Assembly (NCBI GenBank): GCA_035539215.1
Contig: DATLIX010000134.1
Location: 44,150 to 108,149, forward strand
Origin: Dongia_B sp035539215
Lineage (GTDB): Bacteria > Pseudomonadota > Alphaproteobacteria > Dongiales > Dongiaceae
Length of the DNA: 64,000 nucleotides
Reading direction: 5' to 3'
Made by a program: the position numbers and the translations under genes. The notes under the pieces are model-generated. The model had not been told where the DNA came from. It saw only the letters and a program-made list of their open reading frames with translations, and did no database searches. Shown here one piece after another: positions 8,254 through 17,444 of this stretch. Position 1 is the first letter of the stretch, and every line of letters begins with the position of its first letter.

Positions 8254-11103
8254 GTGAGTGCTATGCCAGAAGTCGTAACTGCGTACATTTTTGGCAAGTT
8301 TCGTCTGACTCCAGCGCGCCGGCAGTTGCTCAAGGAAGATGATGAGGTCCTGATACGCAGCCGCCCCTTCGACCTGCTCCTGACCCTTATCGAAAGACGG
8401 GGACAGGTCGTCTCGAAGGACGAACTCTTTGAACTGGTTTGGCCGGGCCGGATTGTTGAAGAAGGCAATCTCACGGTTCATATTTCCACGCTCCGGAAGA
8501 TCCTGGGGACCGAGACGATCACGACGGTTCCGGGCCAAGGATACCGCTTTGTCGTGGAAGTAAGGGAAGTCACCAGCGAGCCGCGGGTTTTACCCCGGCA
8601 CGTCACGCAGCTTGGCAACATCGCCCGTCCGTTGACACGGCTGATCGGCCGGGAAGCTGCGGTCGAGACAATCTCGAAGCGGCTCGAGGAGTATCGCCTC
8701 GTCACCATCGTGGGCGCCGGGGGGATCGGCAAGACGCGCGTTTCGATCGAGGTCGCCGTGACGCTACGCCAGCAATATACCGGCGGAATATGGCTGGTGG
8801 ACCTCACCGACGTTGAGAAGCCGGATACTCTACCGGGTCATATCGCCGAAGCAATGGGCATTGAGCTGGTAGGAGACAACCAGCAGCACCGGCTAAATGT
8901 GGCGCTCGGCGAGACGACATGCTTGATCATCCTCGATAGCTGCGAGCATCTTCTAAGGGCCTCCACAATGGCAGCGGAGGCAATATTGCGTGCTTGCTTC
9001 GGCGTTCGCATCCTGGCGACGAGCCGCGAGCCGCTGAGAGCCGAGGGGGAAAGCATCCATCGGCTGGGTCCACTGACGCTTTCGCCCGAAGACGATGCGA
9101 TCACCGGGCAGAACATTCGAAGCTTCGCGGCTGCCGATCTTTTCATTGAGAGAGCGGCCGCGGGGGACGATTCCTTTACCCTCACCGATCACACGGCAGC
9201 CACCGTCATGGCGATTTGCCGACGATTGGATGGTATACCTTTGGCTATCGAACTCGCCGCCGGGCGACTCAATTCTCTCGGTCTCGACAATCTTCTTCAC
9301 CGCCTGGATGACAGATTCGACTTTTTGACCGGCGGGCGCCGGACGGCTCTCCCGCGCCATCAGACCCTGGCCGCGACGCTTGATTGGAGTTTCCGTCTGC
9401 TGTCGCCTGCAGAAGCCCAGGTGTTGCGCCGGCTGTCCACGTTTAGCGGAGGATTTACGATAGCGGCTGCCGAAGCGGTCGCTCGCTGCGACGATATTGA
9501 GGCCGGCGGCGATGTCGTCGAACTTTTGAGCAACCTCGTCGCGAAGTCGCTCATCGCCGTGGAAAACGGGAAATACGCAACGCGCTTCCGTTTGCTCAAT
9601 ACCACAAAATCGTACTTGAACAAGAAACTCGACGAAAGCGGCGAGTGCGCCATGATCTTGCGGCGTCACGCCGAGTTCTTTCTTGGCTTGCTGACTGAAG
9701 CACAAGGGAATTGGGAACGTGACGCGGCCGATGAGTGGCTCGAAACATATCGTCCCGAGGTCGAGAATATCCGTTTGGCGCTGAATTGGGCGTTTGGCGG
9801 AGAAGGTGACGTGACGCTTGGAATTTCCCTCGCTTCCGTGGCGGTTGGCCCGATGTTTGAAATGGGTCTCCTTGAATCCTCTCGCCAGATCGCCGAGAGG
9901 GCAATCGCCGAATTGTCGGCATCCGATCAACCCAATCTCAGAGAGGAGATGGTCCTCCAGGCCAATCTTGGTGCAGCGCTCTTATATACGAGGGGGCCGG
10001 TCCAGGAGACACAGACTGCATGGTCACGCGCTCTCGATATTGCGGTGAGGCTATCGGACCGACTGGCCGAAGCACGCGCGTTGTGGGGGCTCTGGAGCCA
10101 CTATCTCTATAGCGGCCAGCCAAGACTGGCGATGGGCTTCGCCGACAGGCACGTTGCGCTTGCGCCAGATGACAATGACGTCATGTCCCTGATCAGCTAT
10201 CGGATCGTCGGCGTTACCCAACACTTTCTCGGCGAGCAGGAGGCGGCACACAGGAATTTGTCGGAAGTCATCGCCAACAGCGGCAGCGAGAGCTATCGCC
10301 GGCAATCCACGGATCTGCATATCGATCTCGGGATCGCCGATGTCGATATCGTCGGACGCAGCCATCTGGCGCGGGTCCTTTGGCTGCAAGGCAAGTACCG
10401 GGAGTCACTGTCAATGGCCGCACGATCATTGCAGGAGGCAAGGTCAGACGGCCACCTGATGACCCTAAGCTTTGTTCTCACGGAAGCGGTGATACCGCTT
10501 TATCTGTTGGCGGGCGATGAGACTGCCGCGAAAAGCTGCACCGAGATGTTGTTCAACGAAAAGACTTCGGCTGGCCCGAATATCTGGCAGACCTATGGTC
10601 GGTGCTTTGACGCGATAATTCTGATGCGCTCCTACGGAATTGAAGCGGGGCAGTACCGCTTCCTCGCCGCGCTTGCCGATCTGCGCGCCGCCAACTTTTT
10701 CATCCAGGCTCCGTTGATCTTGGGCATGTATGCTGAACTCTTGGTCGAAAGTGGCTGCTACGATCAGGCGCTCGCTTCTGTCGACGAGGCGCTCGGTCGA
10801 TGTGACGCGCATGAGGACCGATGGTTCAGGCCGGAACTCCTCAGGATCAAGGCCAGGATCATGGCCGCGCGCAGCGCGATGGAAGATGCACAGTCCTGTC
10901 TCAAGGCCGCGCTGGACTGCGCGGAAAGACAGGGTGCCCTGACATGGCAGCTTCGAACGGCCACGCAGCTGGCAAAGCTTCGGCATGACTTTTTTCCGGG
11001 GGAAGATTGGCGAGAACCATTACTCACCGTCTTTCGAAGGTTTGCGGACGGACAGAACACGGAAGACCTGCAGGCCGCCGAAGCGATGCTGGCTTCTGCC
11101 TAG
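8254..11103 (+). CDS. Winged-helix / NTPase / TPR large transcriptional regulator
   Basis: The 949-residue product combines an OmpR-type winged helix (about 10-105; SRPFDLLLTLIERRGQVVSKDEL and TLRKILG...GYRFV) with a STAND/NB-ARC-like NTPase. Walker A is GAGGIGKT at 154-161 and Walker B is CLIILDSCEH at 223-232, followed by ATSREPL and GIPLAIELAA. A helical C-terminus from about 470 is consistent with TPR repeats. Such proteins act as ligand- or partner-gated ATPase switches that bind promoter DNA. The start is GTG at 8254 or ATG at 8263; no strong ribosome binding site decides. It is divergent from ohr, so control of the peroxide gene is plausible but unproven. Confidence 0.85.
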   Translation: MSAMPEVVTAYIFGKFRLTPARRQLLKEDDEVLIRSRPFDLLLTLIERRGQVVSKDELFELVWPGRIVEEGNLTVHISTLRKILGTETITTVPGQGYRFVVEVREVTSEPRVLPRHVTQLGNIARPLTRLIGREAAVETISKRLEEYRLVTIVGAGGIGKTRVSIEVAVTLRQQYTGGIWLVDLTDVEKPDTLPGHIAEAMGIELVGDNQQHRLNVALGETTCLIILDSCEHLLRASTMAAEAILRACFGVRILATSREPLRAEGESIHRLGPLTLSPEDDAITGQNIRSFAAADLFIERAAAGDDSFTLTDHTAATVMAICRRLDGIPLAIELAAGRLNSLGLDNLLHRLDDRFDFLTGGRRTALPRHQTLAATLDWSFRLLSPAEAQVLRRLSTFSGGFTIAAAEAVARCDDIEAGGDVVELLSNLVAKSLIAVENGKYATRFRLLNTTKSYLNKKLDESGECAMILRRHAEFFLGLLTEAQGNWERDAADEWLETYRPEVENIRLALNWAFGGEGDVTLGISLASVAVGPMFEMGLLESSRQIAERAIAELSASDQPNLREEMVLQANLGAALLYTRGPVQETQTAWSRALDIAVRLSDRLAEARALWGLWSHYLYSGQPRLAMGFADRHVALAPDDNDVMSLISYRIVGVTQHFLGEQEAAHRNLSEVIANSGSESYRRQSTDLHIDLGIADVDIVGRSHLARVLWLQGKYRESLSMAARSLQEARSDGHLMTLSFVLTEAVIPLYLLAGDETAAKSCTEMLFNEKTSAGPNIWQTYGRCFDAIILMRSYGIEAGQYRFLAALADLRAANFFIQAPLILGMYAELLVESGCYDQALASVDEALGRCDAHEDRWFRPELLRIKARIMAARSAMEDAQSCLKAALDCAERQGALTWQLRTATQLAKLRHDFFPGEDWREPLLTVFRRFADGQNTEDLQAAEAMLASA

Positions 11104-11148
11104 ATCGCATACGCCGGGCTTTGCCAGGCAGCTGTCGTGTTATGCCGC

Positions 11149-12351
11149 CTAATATTGGAGAGCGAATACCCCAATCGGCCCATCGAGCCCGCGAAGGTGA
11201 TGGTCACCAAGGCGTTCCAAGGCTTCATGGCAGCCTGCCAATTTGACAAAAGCTTCCGAAAAAAGGACCGATCGCCGCACTTTTTTGGTCAGCCCTTCCA
11301 GCCTCGATGCAACATTCACCGCCGCGCCGATAACGGTGAAGTCTAGCCGGCTGCGCGAGCCAATGTTCCCATACATCACGTCACCGACATGGACACCCAT
11401 TCCGTATTCCAGCGGATCCAGGCCCGATGACTGCACAGTCTCATTGAGGCGATCTATCGCTGCTCGGGCTTCGCAAATCGCGCGTAGCAGATTGGAGCAG
11501 GCCAGAACTTCGGACAGAGGGAAAACAGCGAGGAGTCCGTCGCCCATAAACTTGAGAATTTCGCCGCCATATTTCTCAATCGGCCCTGTTACGGCATCGA
11601 AATATCCATTCAGTAGATCGATGACCAGGTCCCTCGGGCGGGTATGCGACAATGCAGTGAAGTTCCTAAGATCGCATAGGATAATCGCAGCGCCGACCGT
11701 AGCACCGCTACCACGGGTCGTCGCGCCCTCCAGGATCTGCTCGCTCGCGTGAGGACCGACGTAGGTTTCCAACAGCGTTCGCGCGAGCTGATTTTTTATA
11801 CGGATCTCGCTCACAAGCGCCAGGGCCGGAAGGATATTGGCCAACAAATCGATGTGCCCGTCGTCGAACCCTGCCGTTGCATCTGAGGCAAATGAAACCA
11901 GGTGCCGCTTGCCGAGGGTATGGTCGAGTGGGAGGGCGATATAGTCGCTCAAGCCGGCCGCTTTAAGGTCGGTAAAAAACTGATAGTGATGGCTGCCGAG
12001 CTCGAGCGCATCGAGGCGCTGCCGAATCAGGTCCGCGCCAAGTGTGATGTCTCTTAGCGGGCTATCCAAGAATTCAGGCGTTTCCTCGACATGGTAGCCA
12101 ACTGTCTGCAGCTCCGCGGCGGAGCCGCCCCGGTTCCAGATAATCCTGGTGCCGACCCACTGGGGATGTTGAACCCGAAAATGGAGGCTTGCTTTGGCTA
12201 TCGGCAGCCCTGCACCAAGCAGTTTCTTACACAATTCCGCAAAGATGTCCTCGATGCTAGGCCTGCAATGCGTCCCCCGCATGAGCCAGTCCAGAATGGC
12301 CCGCTCGTGAGCTCCTGACGCTTGCGGAATTGAGAGCGGTTGTGCTCTCAT
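11149..12351 (-). CDS. Class III adenylate cyclase (katG-linked)
   Basis: A 400-residue soluble protein with an N-terminal domain of about 190 residues (possible GAF-like sensor) and a C-terminal class III cyclase domain. Metal aspartates are D227 (LCDLRNF) and D271 (FMGDG). Adenine-selecting residues are K267 and D337, and transition-state residues are N346 and R350, so the enzyme should be active and specific for ATP, making cAMP. AGGAGAT 6 bases before the ATG at 12351 fixes the start; the longer frame to 12714 overlaps katG and is rejected. It is divergent from katG across 261 bases. A paralogue with the same architecture stands beside hmp at 51051-52280. Confidence 0.88.
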   Translation of the reverse strand: MRAQPLSIPQASGAHERAILDWLMRGTHCRPSIEDIFAELCKKLLGAGLPIAKASLHFRVQHPQWVGTRIIWNRGGSAAELQTVGYHVEETPEFLDSPLRDITLGADLIRQRLDALELGSHHYQFFTDLKAAGLSDYIALPLDHTLGKRHLVSFASDATAGFDDGHIDLLANILPALALVSEIRIKNQLARTLLETYVGPHASEQILEGATTRGSGATVGAAIILCDLRNFTALSHTRPRDLVIDLLNGYFDAVTGPIEKYGGEILKFMGDGLLAVFPLSEVLACSNLLRAICEARAAIDRLNETVQSSGLDPLEYGMGVHVGDVMYGNIGSRSRLDFTVIGAAVNVASRLEGLTKKVRRSVLFSEAFVKLAGCHEALERLGDHHLRGLDGPIGVFALQY

Positions 12352-12612
12352 TGGATATCTCCTGAGAGGAAAGTTTGAACAGAATGCTCGCGGGCCGGTA
12401 ACGGGTACATTGTTCTCTTTTTGCAAAAGCCTATTGAACACAAACGGCTTTCTTTGATCATTTTTAATGGCATGATCGACTGACACCGGTCGTGATGTTG
12501 AATTGCCGTATTCAATCCTCCCGGCACGGAATATAGGTACGGGACACCGTCCACGAGTCAGACCGAGCGTAACATCCTCGCAATATGAGCCGAACCCAAA
12601 GGGGGAAGAGAA
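12352..12612. promoter_or_regulatory. Divergent promoter region between cyclase and katG
   Basis: This 261-base gap must hold both promoters. I see a GATCAT...ATGATC inverted repeat (12456-12461 and 12472-12477) in an AT-rich stretch, and a GGGGGAAGAG ribosome binding site for katG. No confident OxyR or Fur motif was recognised. Confidence 0.4.
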
Positions 12613-14790
12613 ATGGCGAATGAAGGCAAATGTCCGTTCACGCACGCGACCCGTGCTTATTCGAACCGCGACTGGTGGCCGAACCAGGTGAACGTTCAGA
12701 TCCTCCACCAACACACAGCGCGCTCCAATCCTCTAGGTGAAGCATTTGACTACGCCAAGGAATTCGAGAGCCTCGACCTCAATGCGGTGATAGCGGATCT
12801 CAAGGCACTGATGACGGATTCCCAGGATTGGTGGCCGGCCGATTTCGGTCACTATGGGCCGCTCTTCATCCGCATGGCCTGGCATAGTGCCGGTACCTAT
12901 CGGATCGGCGATGGCCGAGGTGGCGCCGGTGCCGGTCAGCAGCGCTTTGCGCCGCTCAATAGCTGGCCGGACAATGTGAACCTCGACAAGGCACGCCGGC
13001 TCATCTGGCCGATCAAGCAGAAATACGGGAACAAGATTTCCTGGGCGGATCTCATCATCCTCACCGGCAATGTCGCCCTTGAAAGCATGGGCTTCAAGAC
13101 CTTCGGGTTTGGTGGCGGGCGTGAAGACAGCTGGGAACCCGACTTGGATATTTATTGGGGCTCTGAAGGCAAATGGCTGGCTGACGAAAGGTATTCCGGG
13201 GACCGCGATCTGCAAAATCCCCTCGCCGCCGTGCAAATGGGGCTCATCTATGTCAATCCGGAGGGGCCGAACGGCACGCCGGACCCGCTCGCGGCGGCGC
13301 GCGATATCCGCGAGACCTTCGCGCGCATGGCCATGGATGACGAGGAGACCGTGGCGCTGATCGCCGGCGGCCATACCTTCGGCAAAACCCATGGCGCCGG
13401 GGACGCCACCTTGGTCGGATTGGAGCCGGAAGGTGCCGGCATCGAGGAGCAGGGGCTCGGCTGGAAGAGCAAGTTCCGGTCTGGCGTAGGTGGCGATGCG
13501 ATCGGCAGCGGCCTGGAAGTCACCTGGACCACAACGCCGACCAAGTGGGGCAATGGCTTCTTCTCGAGCCTTTTCGGCTATGAATGGGAGCTGACCAAGA
13601 GCCCCGCTGGCGCACATCAATGGACGGCCAAGAATGGGGCCGGCGCTGGTACGGTGCCGGATGCCCATGACCCTTCGAAGCGCCACGCACCGACGATGCT
13701 GACGACCGATCTTTCACTGCGGGTTGACCCTGCTTACGAAAAGATCTCGCGGCGTTTCTATGAGAACGCGGACCAGTTTGCCGACGCCTTTGCCCGGGCT
13801 TGGTTCAAGCTCACCCATCGCGACATGGGACCAATTGTGCGCTATCGCGGCCCGCTCATCCCTCAGGAAACCCTCATCTGGCAGGATCCGGTTCCGGCGG
13901 TCGACCATCCGCTGATCAATGAGCAGGACATCGCGGCACTGAAGGCGAAAGTCCTGGCTTCCGGGCTGTCAGTGGCCGAACTGGTATCAACCGCCTGGGC
14001 CTCCGCCTCGACCTTCCGGGGCTCCGACAAGCGCGGCGGCGCCAATGGCGCCCGTATCCGCCTGGCGCCGCAAAAAGATTGGGAGGTCAATGAGCCGGCC
14101 CAGCTCGCCAAGGTGCTGCCGGCACTGGAGAAGATCCAGAATGAATTCAACGCCTCGCAATCCGGCGGCAAGAAGGTCTCGCTTGCCGATCTGATCGTTC
14201 TCGCCGGCACGGCCGCGGTCGAGAAGGCCGCCAAGGATGGCGGTTTCGACGTGAAGGCCGCTTTCACCCCGGGCCGCATGGACGCCTCCCAAGAGCAGAC
14301 TGATGTCCACTCCTTTGCGCCGCTGGAGCCTGCTGCCGATGGTTTCCGCAATTATGAGAGTGCCAGGATGCGGCTCTCGCCGGAGGAACACCTGGTGGAC
14401 CGCGCCCAGCTGCTGAAGCTGAGCGCACCCGAACTAGCTGTTCTGGTCGGCGGCCTGCGCGTCCTCGGCGCCAATGCCGGCAAGTCCGGCCACGGTATCT
14501 TCACCAAGCGGCCCGGTGCGCTGACGAATGACTTCTTCGTCAACCTGCTCGACATGGGCACGCAGTGGATGCCGCTCGGCGGGTCCGAACTCGTCTTCGA
14601 AGGGCGCGATAGGAAGACGAATGCGGTCAAGTGGACAGCGACCCGGGCCGACTTGATCTTCGGTTCGCATTCCCAGTTGCGCGCCGTCGCAGAGGTTTAT
14701 GCCAGCGCAGATGCCAAGGAGAAGTTCGTGAAGGATTTCGTCGCGGCTTGGACAAAAGTTATGCACCTCGATCGCTTCGATCTGGCTTGA
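12613..14790 (+). CDS. katG: Catalase-peroxidase
   Basis: A bifunctional heme catalase-peroxidase of 725 residues, the normal length for the family. It removes hydrogen peroxide and also has peroxidase activity in the cytoplasm. The distal pocket R87, W90 and H91 is intact (FIRMAWHSAGTYR), and the proximal heme ligand is H254 in GGHTFGKTHG. The residues forming the Met-Tyr-Trp cofactor are present as W90, Y213 and M239. The duplicated C-terminal peroxidase-like domain (about 430-725) ends in the usual LDRFDLA. The ATG at 12613 follows a GGGGGAAGAG ribosome binding site. The divergent neighbour is an adenylate cyclase, which could link peroxide defence to cAMP. Confidence 0.97.
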   Translation: MANEGKCPFTHATRAYSNRDWWPNQVNVQILHQHTARSNPLGEAFDYAKEFESLDLNAVIADLKALMTDSQDWWPADFGHYGPLFIRMAWHSAGTYRIGDGRGGAGAGQQRFAPLNSWPDNVNLDKARRLIWPIKQKYGNKISWADLIILTGNVALESMGFKTFGFGGGREDSWEPDLDIYWGSEGKWLADERYSGDRDLQNPLAAVQMGLIYVNPEGPNGTPDPLAAARDIRETFARMAMDDEETVALIAGGHTFGKTHGAGDATLVGLEPEGAGIEEQGLGWKSKFRSGVGGDAIGSGLEVTWTTTPTKWGNGFFSSLFGYEWELTKSPAGAHQWTAKNGAGAGTVPDAHDPSKRHAPTMLTTDLSLRVDPAYEKISRRFYENADQFADAFARAWFKLTHRDMGPIVRYRGPLIPQETLIWQDPVPAVDHPLINEQDIAALKAKVLASGLSVAELVSTAWASASTFRGSDKRGGANGARIRLAPQKDWEVNEPAQLAKVLPALEKIQNEFNASQSGGKKVSLADLIVLAGTAAVEKAAKDGGFDVKAAFTPGRMDASQEQTDVHSFAPLEPAADGFRNYESARMRLSPEEHLVDRAQLLKLSAPELAVLVGGLRVLGANAGKSGHGIFTKRPGALTNDFFVNLLDMGTQWMPLGGSELVFEGRDRKTNAVKWTATRADLIFGSHSQLRAVAEVYASADAKEKFVKDFVAAWTKVMHLDRFDLA

Positions 14791-14805
14791 GTTGAACACT
14801 GGAGT

Positions 14806-14831
14806 GCCGGGGCGTCCTGGGACGTCTCGGC
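14806..14831 (+). terminator. Strong hairpin downstream of katG
   Basis: A 12-pair stem with two G-U pairs (GCCGGGGCGTCC against GGACGTCTCGGC) closes 15 bases after the katG stop. No T run follows; it is probably a terminator or a 3' stabilising structure. Confidence 0.5.
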
Positions 14832-14879
14832 AGCCATTTTCCGCCACTTGCCTGCCCTGACGCCGGAGGCCGAAGCGCC

Positions 14880-15023
14880 GGTTTCTTCCTCGAGGCCCCC
14901 GCGGTTCTCCGCGACAAAATCGACAAAGGCGCGCCGCCAGATGCGGTCCTTCCTGGTGTACGAGAACATCAAACAGTTATGACTCTTTAGATCAGCCGGC
15001 GACGGCGGCGCAGGCTCACTCTT
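14880..15023 (-). pseudogene. LysR regulator remnant
   Basis: Read on the minus strand, about 45 codons give EPAPPSPADLKSHNCLMF then SYTRKDRIW, which is like the middle of a LysR effector-binding domain. It is followed at once by RRAFVDFVAENRG, which resembles the extreme C-terminus of the family. The roughly 90 residues normally between these parts, the whole DNA-binding domain and a start codon are missing, and a stop lies just upstream (15024-15026). This looks like an internally deleted, decayed LysR gene. It is based on motif recognition only. The remaining bases to 15142 hold the promoter of the FMN reductase gene. Confidence 0.5.
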
Positions 15024-15142
15024 TTAGCGAGATTGATATGGCGGCGCCAAGCTTATCGGCGATACGTTCGTCCGATGGACTTGCATTCCCGATCGGTGCA
15101 CATAATGCAGAGCGTAGGATCTCCAAGAGAGGTGTAGCACCG

Positions 15143-15733
15143 ATGACGGACCGAATCCTTGTCTTCTACGGCTCGTACCGCCGCGATCGGATGGGCATCC
15201 GCCTCGCGAACTATGCAGTCTCCGAGTTGAAAGCCCTCGGCAATGACGTTGAATTGATGGATGCCAAGGCGATCGGTCTTCCCATGCTCGATCGTATGTA
15301 CAAGGAATATGAACCAGGAACGGCACCGGCCGCGCTAGAGGCTCTGGCCGGGAAGATCATCGCCGCCGATGCCTTCGTCTTTGTGACGGGTGAATACAAC
15401 TGGGGTCCGCAGCCCGGATTGAAGAACCTGACCGACCATTTCCTGGAAGAGTGGTTCTGGCGTCCGGCCGCGGTTCTGAGCTATTCCGCAGGCCAAATCG
15501 GCGGAGCTCGCGCGAACGTCACCTGGCACGGGATTCTTTCCGAGATGGGCATGGTCGTGATTTCGAGCACGATCACGGTCGGGCCGATCGCCGAGGCACT
15601 TGATGAAAACGGCCGGCCTTCCGGTGTTTCTGGCGCCCGGCTGCAACGCGCTTTCACCCGCTTTGCCGATGACCTCGCGTGGTGGACGGAAGCGACGAAA
15701 CACCAGCGTCAACGTCGCAAGCCGCCGTATTGA
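15143..15733 (+). CDS. NADPH-dependent FMN reductase family oxidoreductase
   Basis: A 196-residue flavodoxin-like protein. The FMN phosphate loop follows the first strand (ILVFYGSYRRDRMGIRLA), and the segment FVTGEYNWGPQPGLKNLTDH matches the TPEYN-x-x-x-PG-x-LKN flavin-binding motif of the NADPH-dependent FMN reductase/quinone reductase family. It probably reduces quinones, azo compounds or free flavin with NAD(P)H. The ATG at 15143 preceded by GAGAGGTG is chosen over the upstream in-frame ATG at 15038. The SnoaL-like gene follows after 26 bases and is probably cotranscribed. Confidence 0.85.
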   Translation: MTDRILVFYGSYRRDRMGIRLANYAVSELKALGNDVELMDAKAIGLPMLDRMYKEYEPGTAPAALEALAGKIIAADAFVFVTGEYNWGPQPGLKNLTDHFLEEWFWRPAAVLSYSAGQIGGARANVTWHGILSEMGMVVISSTITVGPIAEALDENGRPSGVSGARLQRAFTRFADDLAWWTEATKHQRQRRKPPY

Positions 15734-15759
15734 GCAGGCAAACTTACGGGAAGACCGAG

Positions 15760-16140
15760 ATGGAAGACCGGCAAATTCGAGCGGCTTTGGATATTCACTG
15801 GGCCGCGTCTGATGCGAACGACTTCGAGATTGAGCACCAGATATACCAAGAGGATGCGGTTCTGGAGTATCCACAGTCGGGCGAGCGAATCCGCGGCCGG
15901 CACAATATTCAGGCGTCCCGCCTCGCGCAACCGAACATGAAGCGGTTCACAGTGCGGCGCATTCTTGGCATTTCAGACCTTTGGATCACTGAATTCGTTC
16001 TCACTTATGACGGGGTGCCGTCCTACGCTGTGAGCATCATGGAATTCAAGGATGGCAAAGTCGCCCGCGAAACCCAATACTTCGGCGATGAGTTTGAGCC
16101 GGGGCCATCACGCGCGCAATGGGTCGAGCCGATGCGGTGA
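15760..16140 (+). CDS. SnoaL-like (NTF2 fold) protein
   Basis: A 126-residue protein of the nuclear transport factor 2 / SnoaL fold. The helix ALDIHWAASDANDFEIEHQIYQEDAVLEYPQSGERIRG and the strands ending in IMEFKDGKVARETQYFGDEFE are the common pattern. Members include isomerases, hydrolases and proteins without activity, so no reaction can be assigned. The ATG at 15760, with GGGAAGA upstream, gives the standard length. It lies 26 bases behind the FMN reductase gene. Confidence 0.75.
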   Translation: MEDRQIRAALDIHWAASDANDFEIEHQIYQEDAVLEYPQSGERIRGRHNIQASRLAQPNMKRFTVRRILGISDLWITEFVLTYDGVPSYAVSIMEFKDGKVARETQYFGDEFEPGPSRAQWVEPMR

Positions 16141-16451
16141 AAGTCGAACCGCACCGGCTGGTCGAGACGGAAGGCTCCCTTTCGGCCTCTGAGCTAAGTG
16201 CAGGTACGATGCGGTGGAGCCAGGCAGGAAAAGTCAAAACGCAAATCACTATGCTTACTGATCATGTCCGTGCGCACCCGCCCGTTCGTGAGAATGGCTG
16301 GAAAGTGATGGAGCACGTCGTCGCTCAGGTCACCGGCAGTGTCGGTGCGATGCCGGGCGATCCGGGTCGAAGTGCGGGAGATCGCCGCTCCAACAATTGA
16401 CGATGGCGACGGCGCCTTCCGCTTGCGATGGGTCTTAGAGCCGCATCATGG
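16141..16451. other. Gap between convergent genes
   Basis: The 311 bases between the SnoaL-like gene and the end of the DJ-1 gene contain only short open frames without recognisable similarity. I see no clear hairpin or repeat. Confidence 0.5.
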
Positions 16452-17162
16452 CTACCTCTCACTCGCGGCCCGAAGCGCTTGTTGCTGGCTGGAAAAAAGC
16501 TGCAACAATGCCGTGGCGGCCGATGTGGACGACGCAGGATTCTGCCCGGTGACAAGTCGGCCATCGACGATCGCGAAGGGTTGCCAGTCGGGGGCCTTCT
16601 CGTAGAGGCCCCCCAGCCGTTTAAGCTCGTCTTCGACAAGAAACGGCACCACCTCAGTGAGCTGCACCGCTTCCTCTTCGCTATTGGCGAACCCGGTAAC
16701 ACGCTTCCCTTTCACCAGCGGCGCGCCCTGATACATCACCTTATGCAGCACCCCCGGGGCGTGACAAACGGCTGCCACAGGTTTTCCGGCGTTGTAGAAG
16801 GCCTCGATCAGCTTGATGGAATCCGGATTGTCGGCCAGGTCCCACATCGGCCCGTGCCCACCCACATAGAAGATGGTATCGAAATCCGCCGCGCGCATAT
16901 CGCCAAGCTTTACTGTCTGCGAGAGCGCTTTCTTTGCAGCCTCATCCTGCTTGAAGCGCGCCATCGCATCCGTCTGGTTTTCCGGCAGGTCGCTCTTAGG
17001 ATCGATTGGCGGTTGGCCCCCCTTGGGGGAGGCCAGGGTCAGCGCGACGCCGGCATCGCGGAAGGTGAAATAAGGTGCGGCGAACTCCTCCAGCCAAAAT
17101 CCGGTTTTGCGACCGGTATTGCCAAGCTTGTCGTGCGAAGTCAGCACCATCAAAATTTTCAT
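16452..17162 (-). CDS. DJ-1/PfpI family (type 1 glutamine amidotransferase-like) protein
   Basis: A 236-residue protein of the DJ-1/PfpI superfamily close to the Hsp31-like branch. MKILMVLTSHDKLGN starts the first strand. FDTIFYVGGHGPMWDL carries the oxyanion glycine, and GKPVAAVCHAPGVL holds the nucleophilic cysteine with its following His. Relatives are glyoxalase III/deglycase-like or chaperone proteins that act on methylglyoxal and related carbonyls, which suits the neighbouring genes. The ATG at 17162 has GGGAGAG 5 bases upstream; the longer frame to 17366 is rejected. A perfect 15-bp palindrome (17324-17338) lies in its promoter. Confidence 0.88.
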   Translation of the reverse strand: MKILMVLTSHDKLGNTGRKTGFWLEEFAAPYFTFRDAGVALTLASPKGGQPPIDPKSDLPENQTDAMARFKQDEAAKKALSQTVKLGDMRAADFDTIFYVGGHGPMWDLADNPDSIKLIEAFYNAGKPVAAVCHAPGVLHKVMYQGAPLVKGKRVTGFANSEEEAVQLTEVVPFLVEDELKRLGGLYEKAPDWQPFAIVDGRLVTGQNPASSTSAATALLQLFSSQQQALRAASER

Positions 17163-17323
17163 CGTATCTCTCCCTTTTTCCGGACCTGAAGCATCGAAGC
17201 TGTCGGGTCTGTCCGGTTTGCAGCGGTGGGCCTTAAGCCGAAACGCTGTGACGTGGGACTTACCTGTGGCATGGTCGTGGACTGAATTCTGGGTGAAAAA
17301 CACCGAGCGAAGTAGTGAACCTA

Positions 17324-17338
17324 GGTATCGGCGATACC
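17324..17338. promoter_or_regulatory. Palindrome GGTATCGGCGATACC, DJ-1 promoter
   Basis: A perfect inverted repeat (7-base arms, central G) lies 162 bases upstream of the DJ-1 start. The same core with extended arms occurs twice at 19803-19825 and 19887-19905 in the VOC/enoyl-CoA hydratase divergent promoter. It is probably an operator for one shared dimeric regulator. Confidence 0.6.
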
Positions 17339-17444
17339 ATTGTATCACCGCGTCGCCGGCATTCATGCCAGAGCGATACGAGCAAAGCCCCTGGGTCGCT
17401 GCTTGAGGCCCGTCGGACAGGCGCGAAACTCACCATAGAGCCAT

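Noticed and set aside
16119..16400. Plus-strand frame of 93 codons after the SnoaL-like gene
   Set aside because: No ribosome binding site, no recognisable pattern, and overlaps the preceding gene end.
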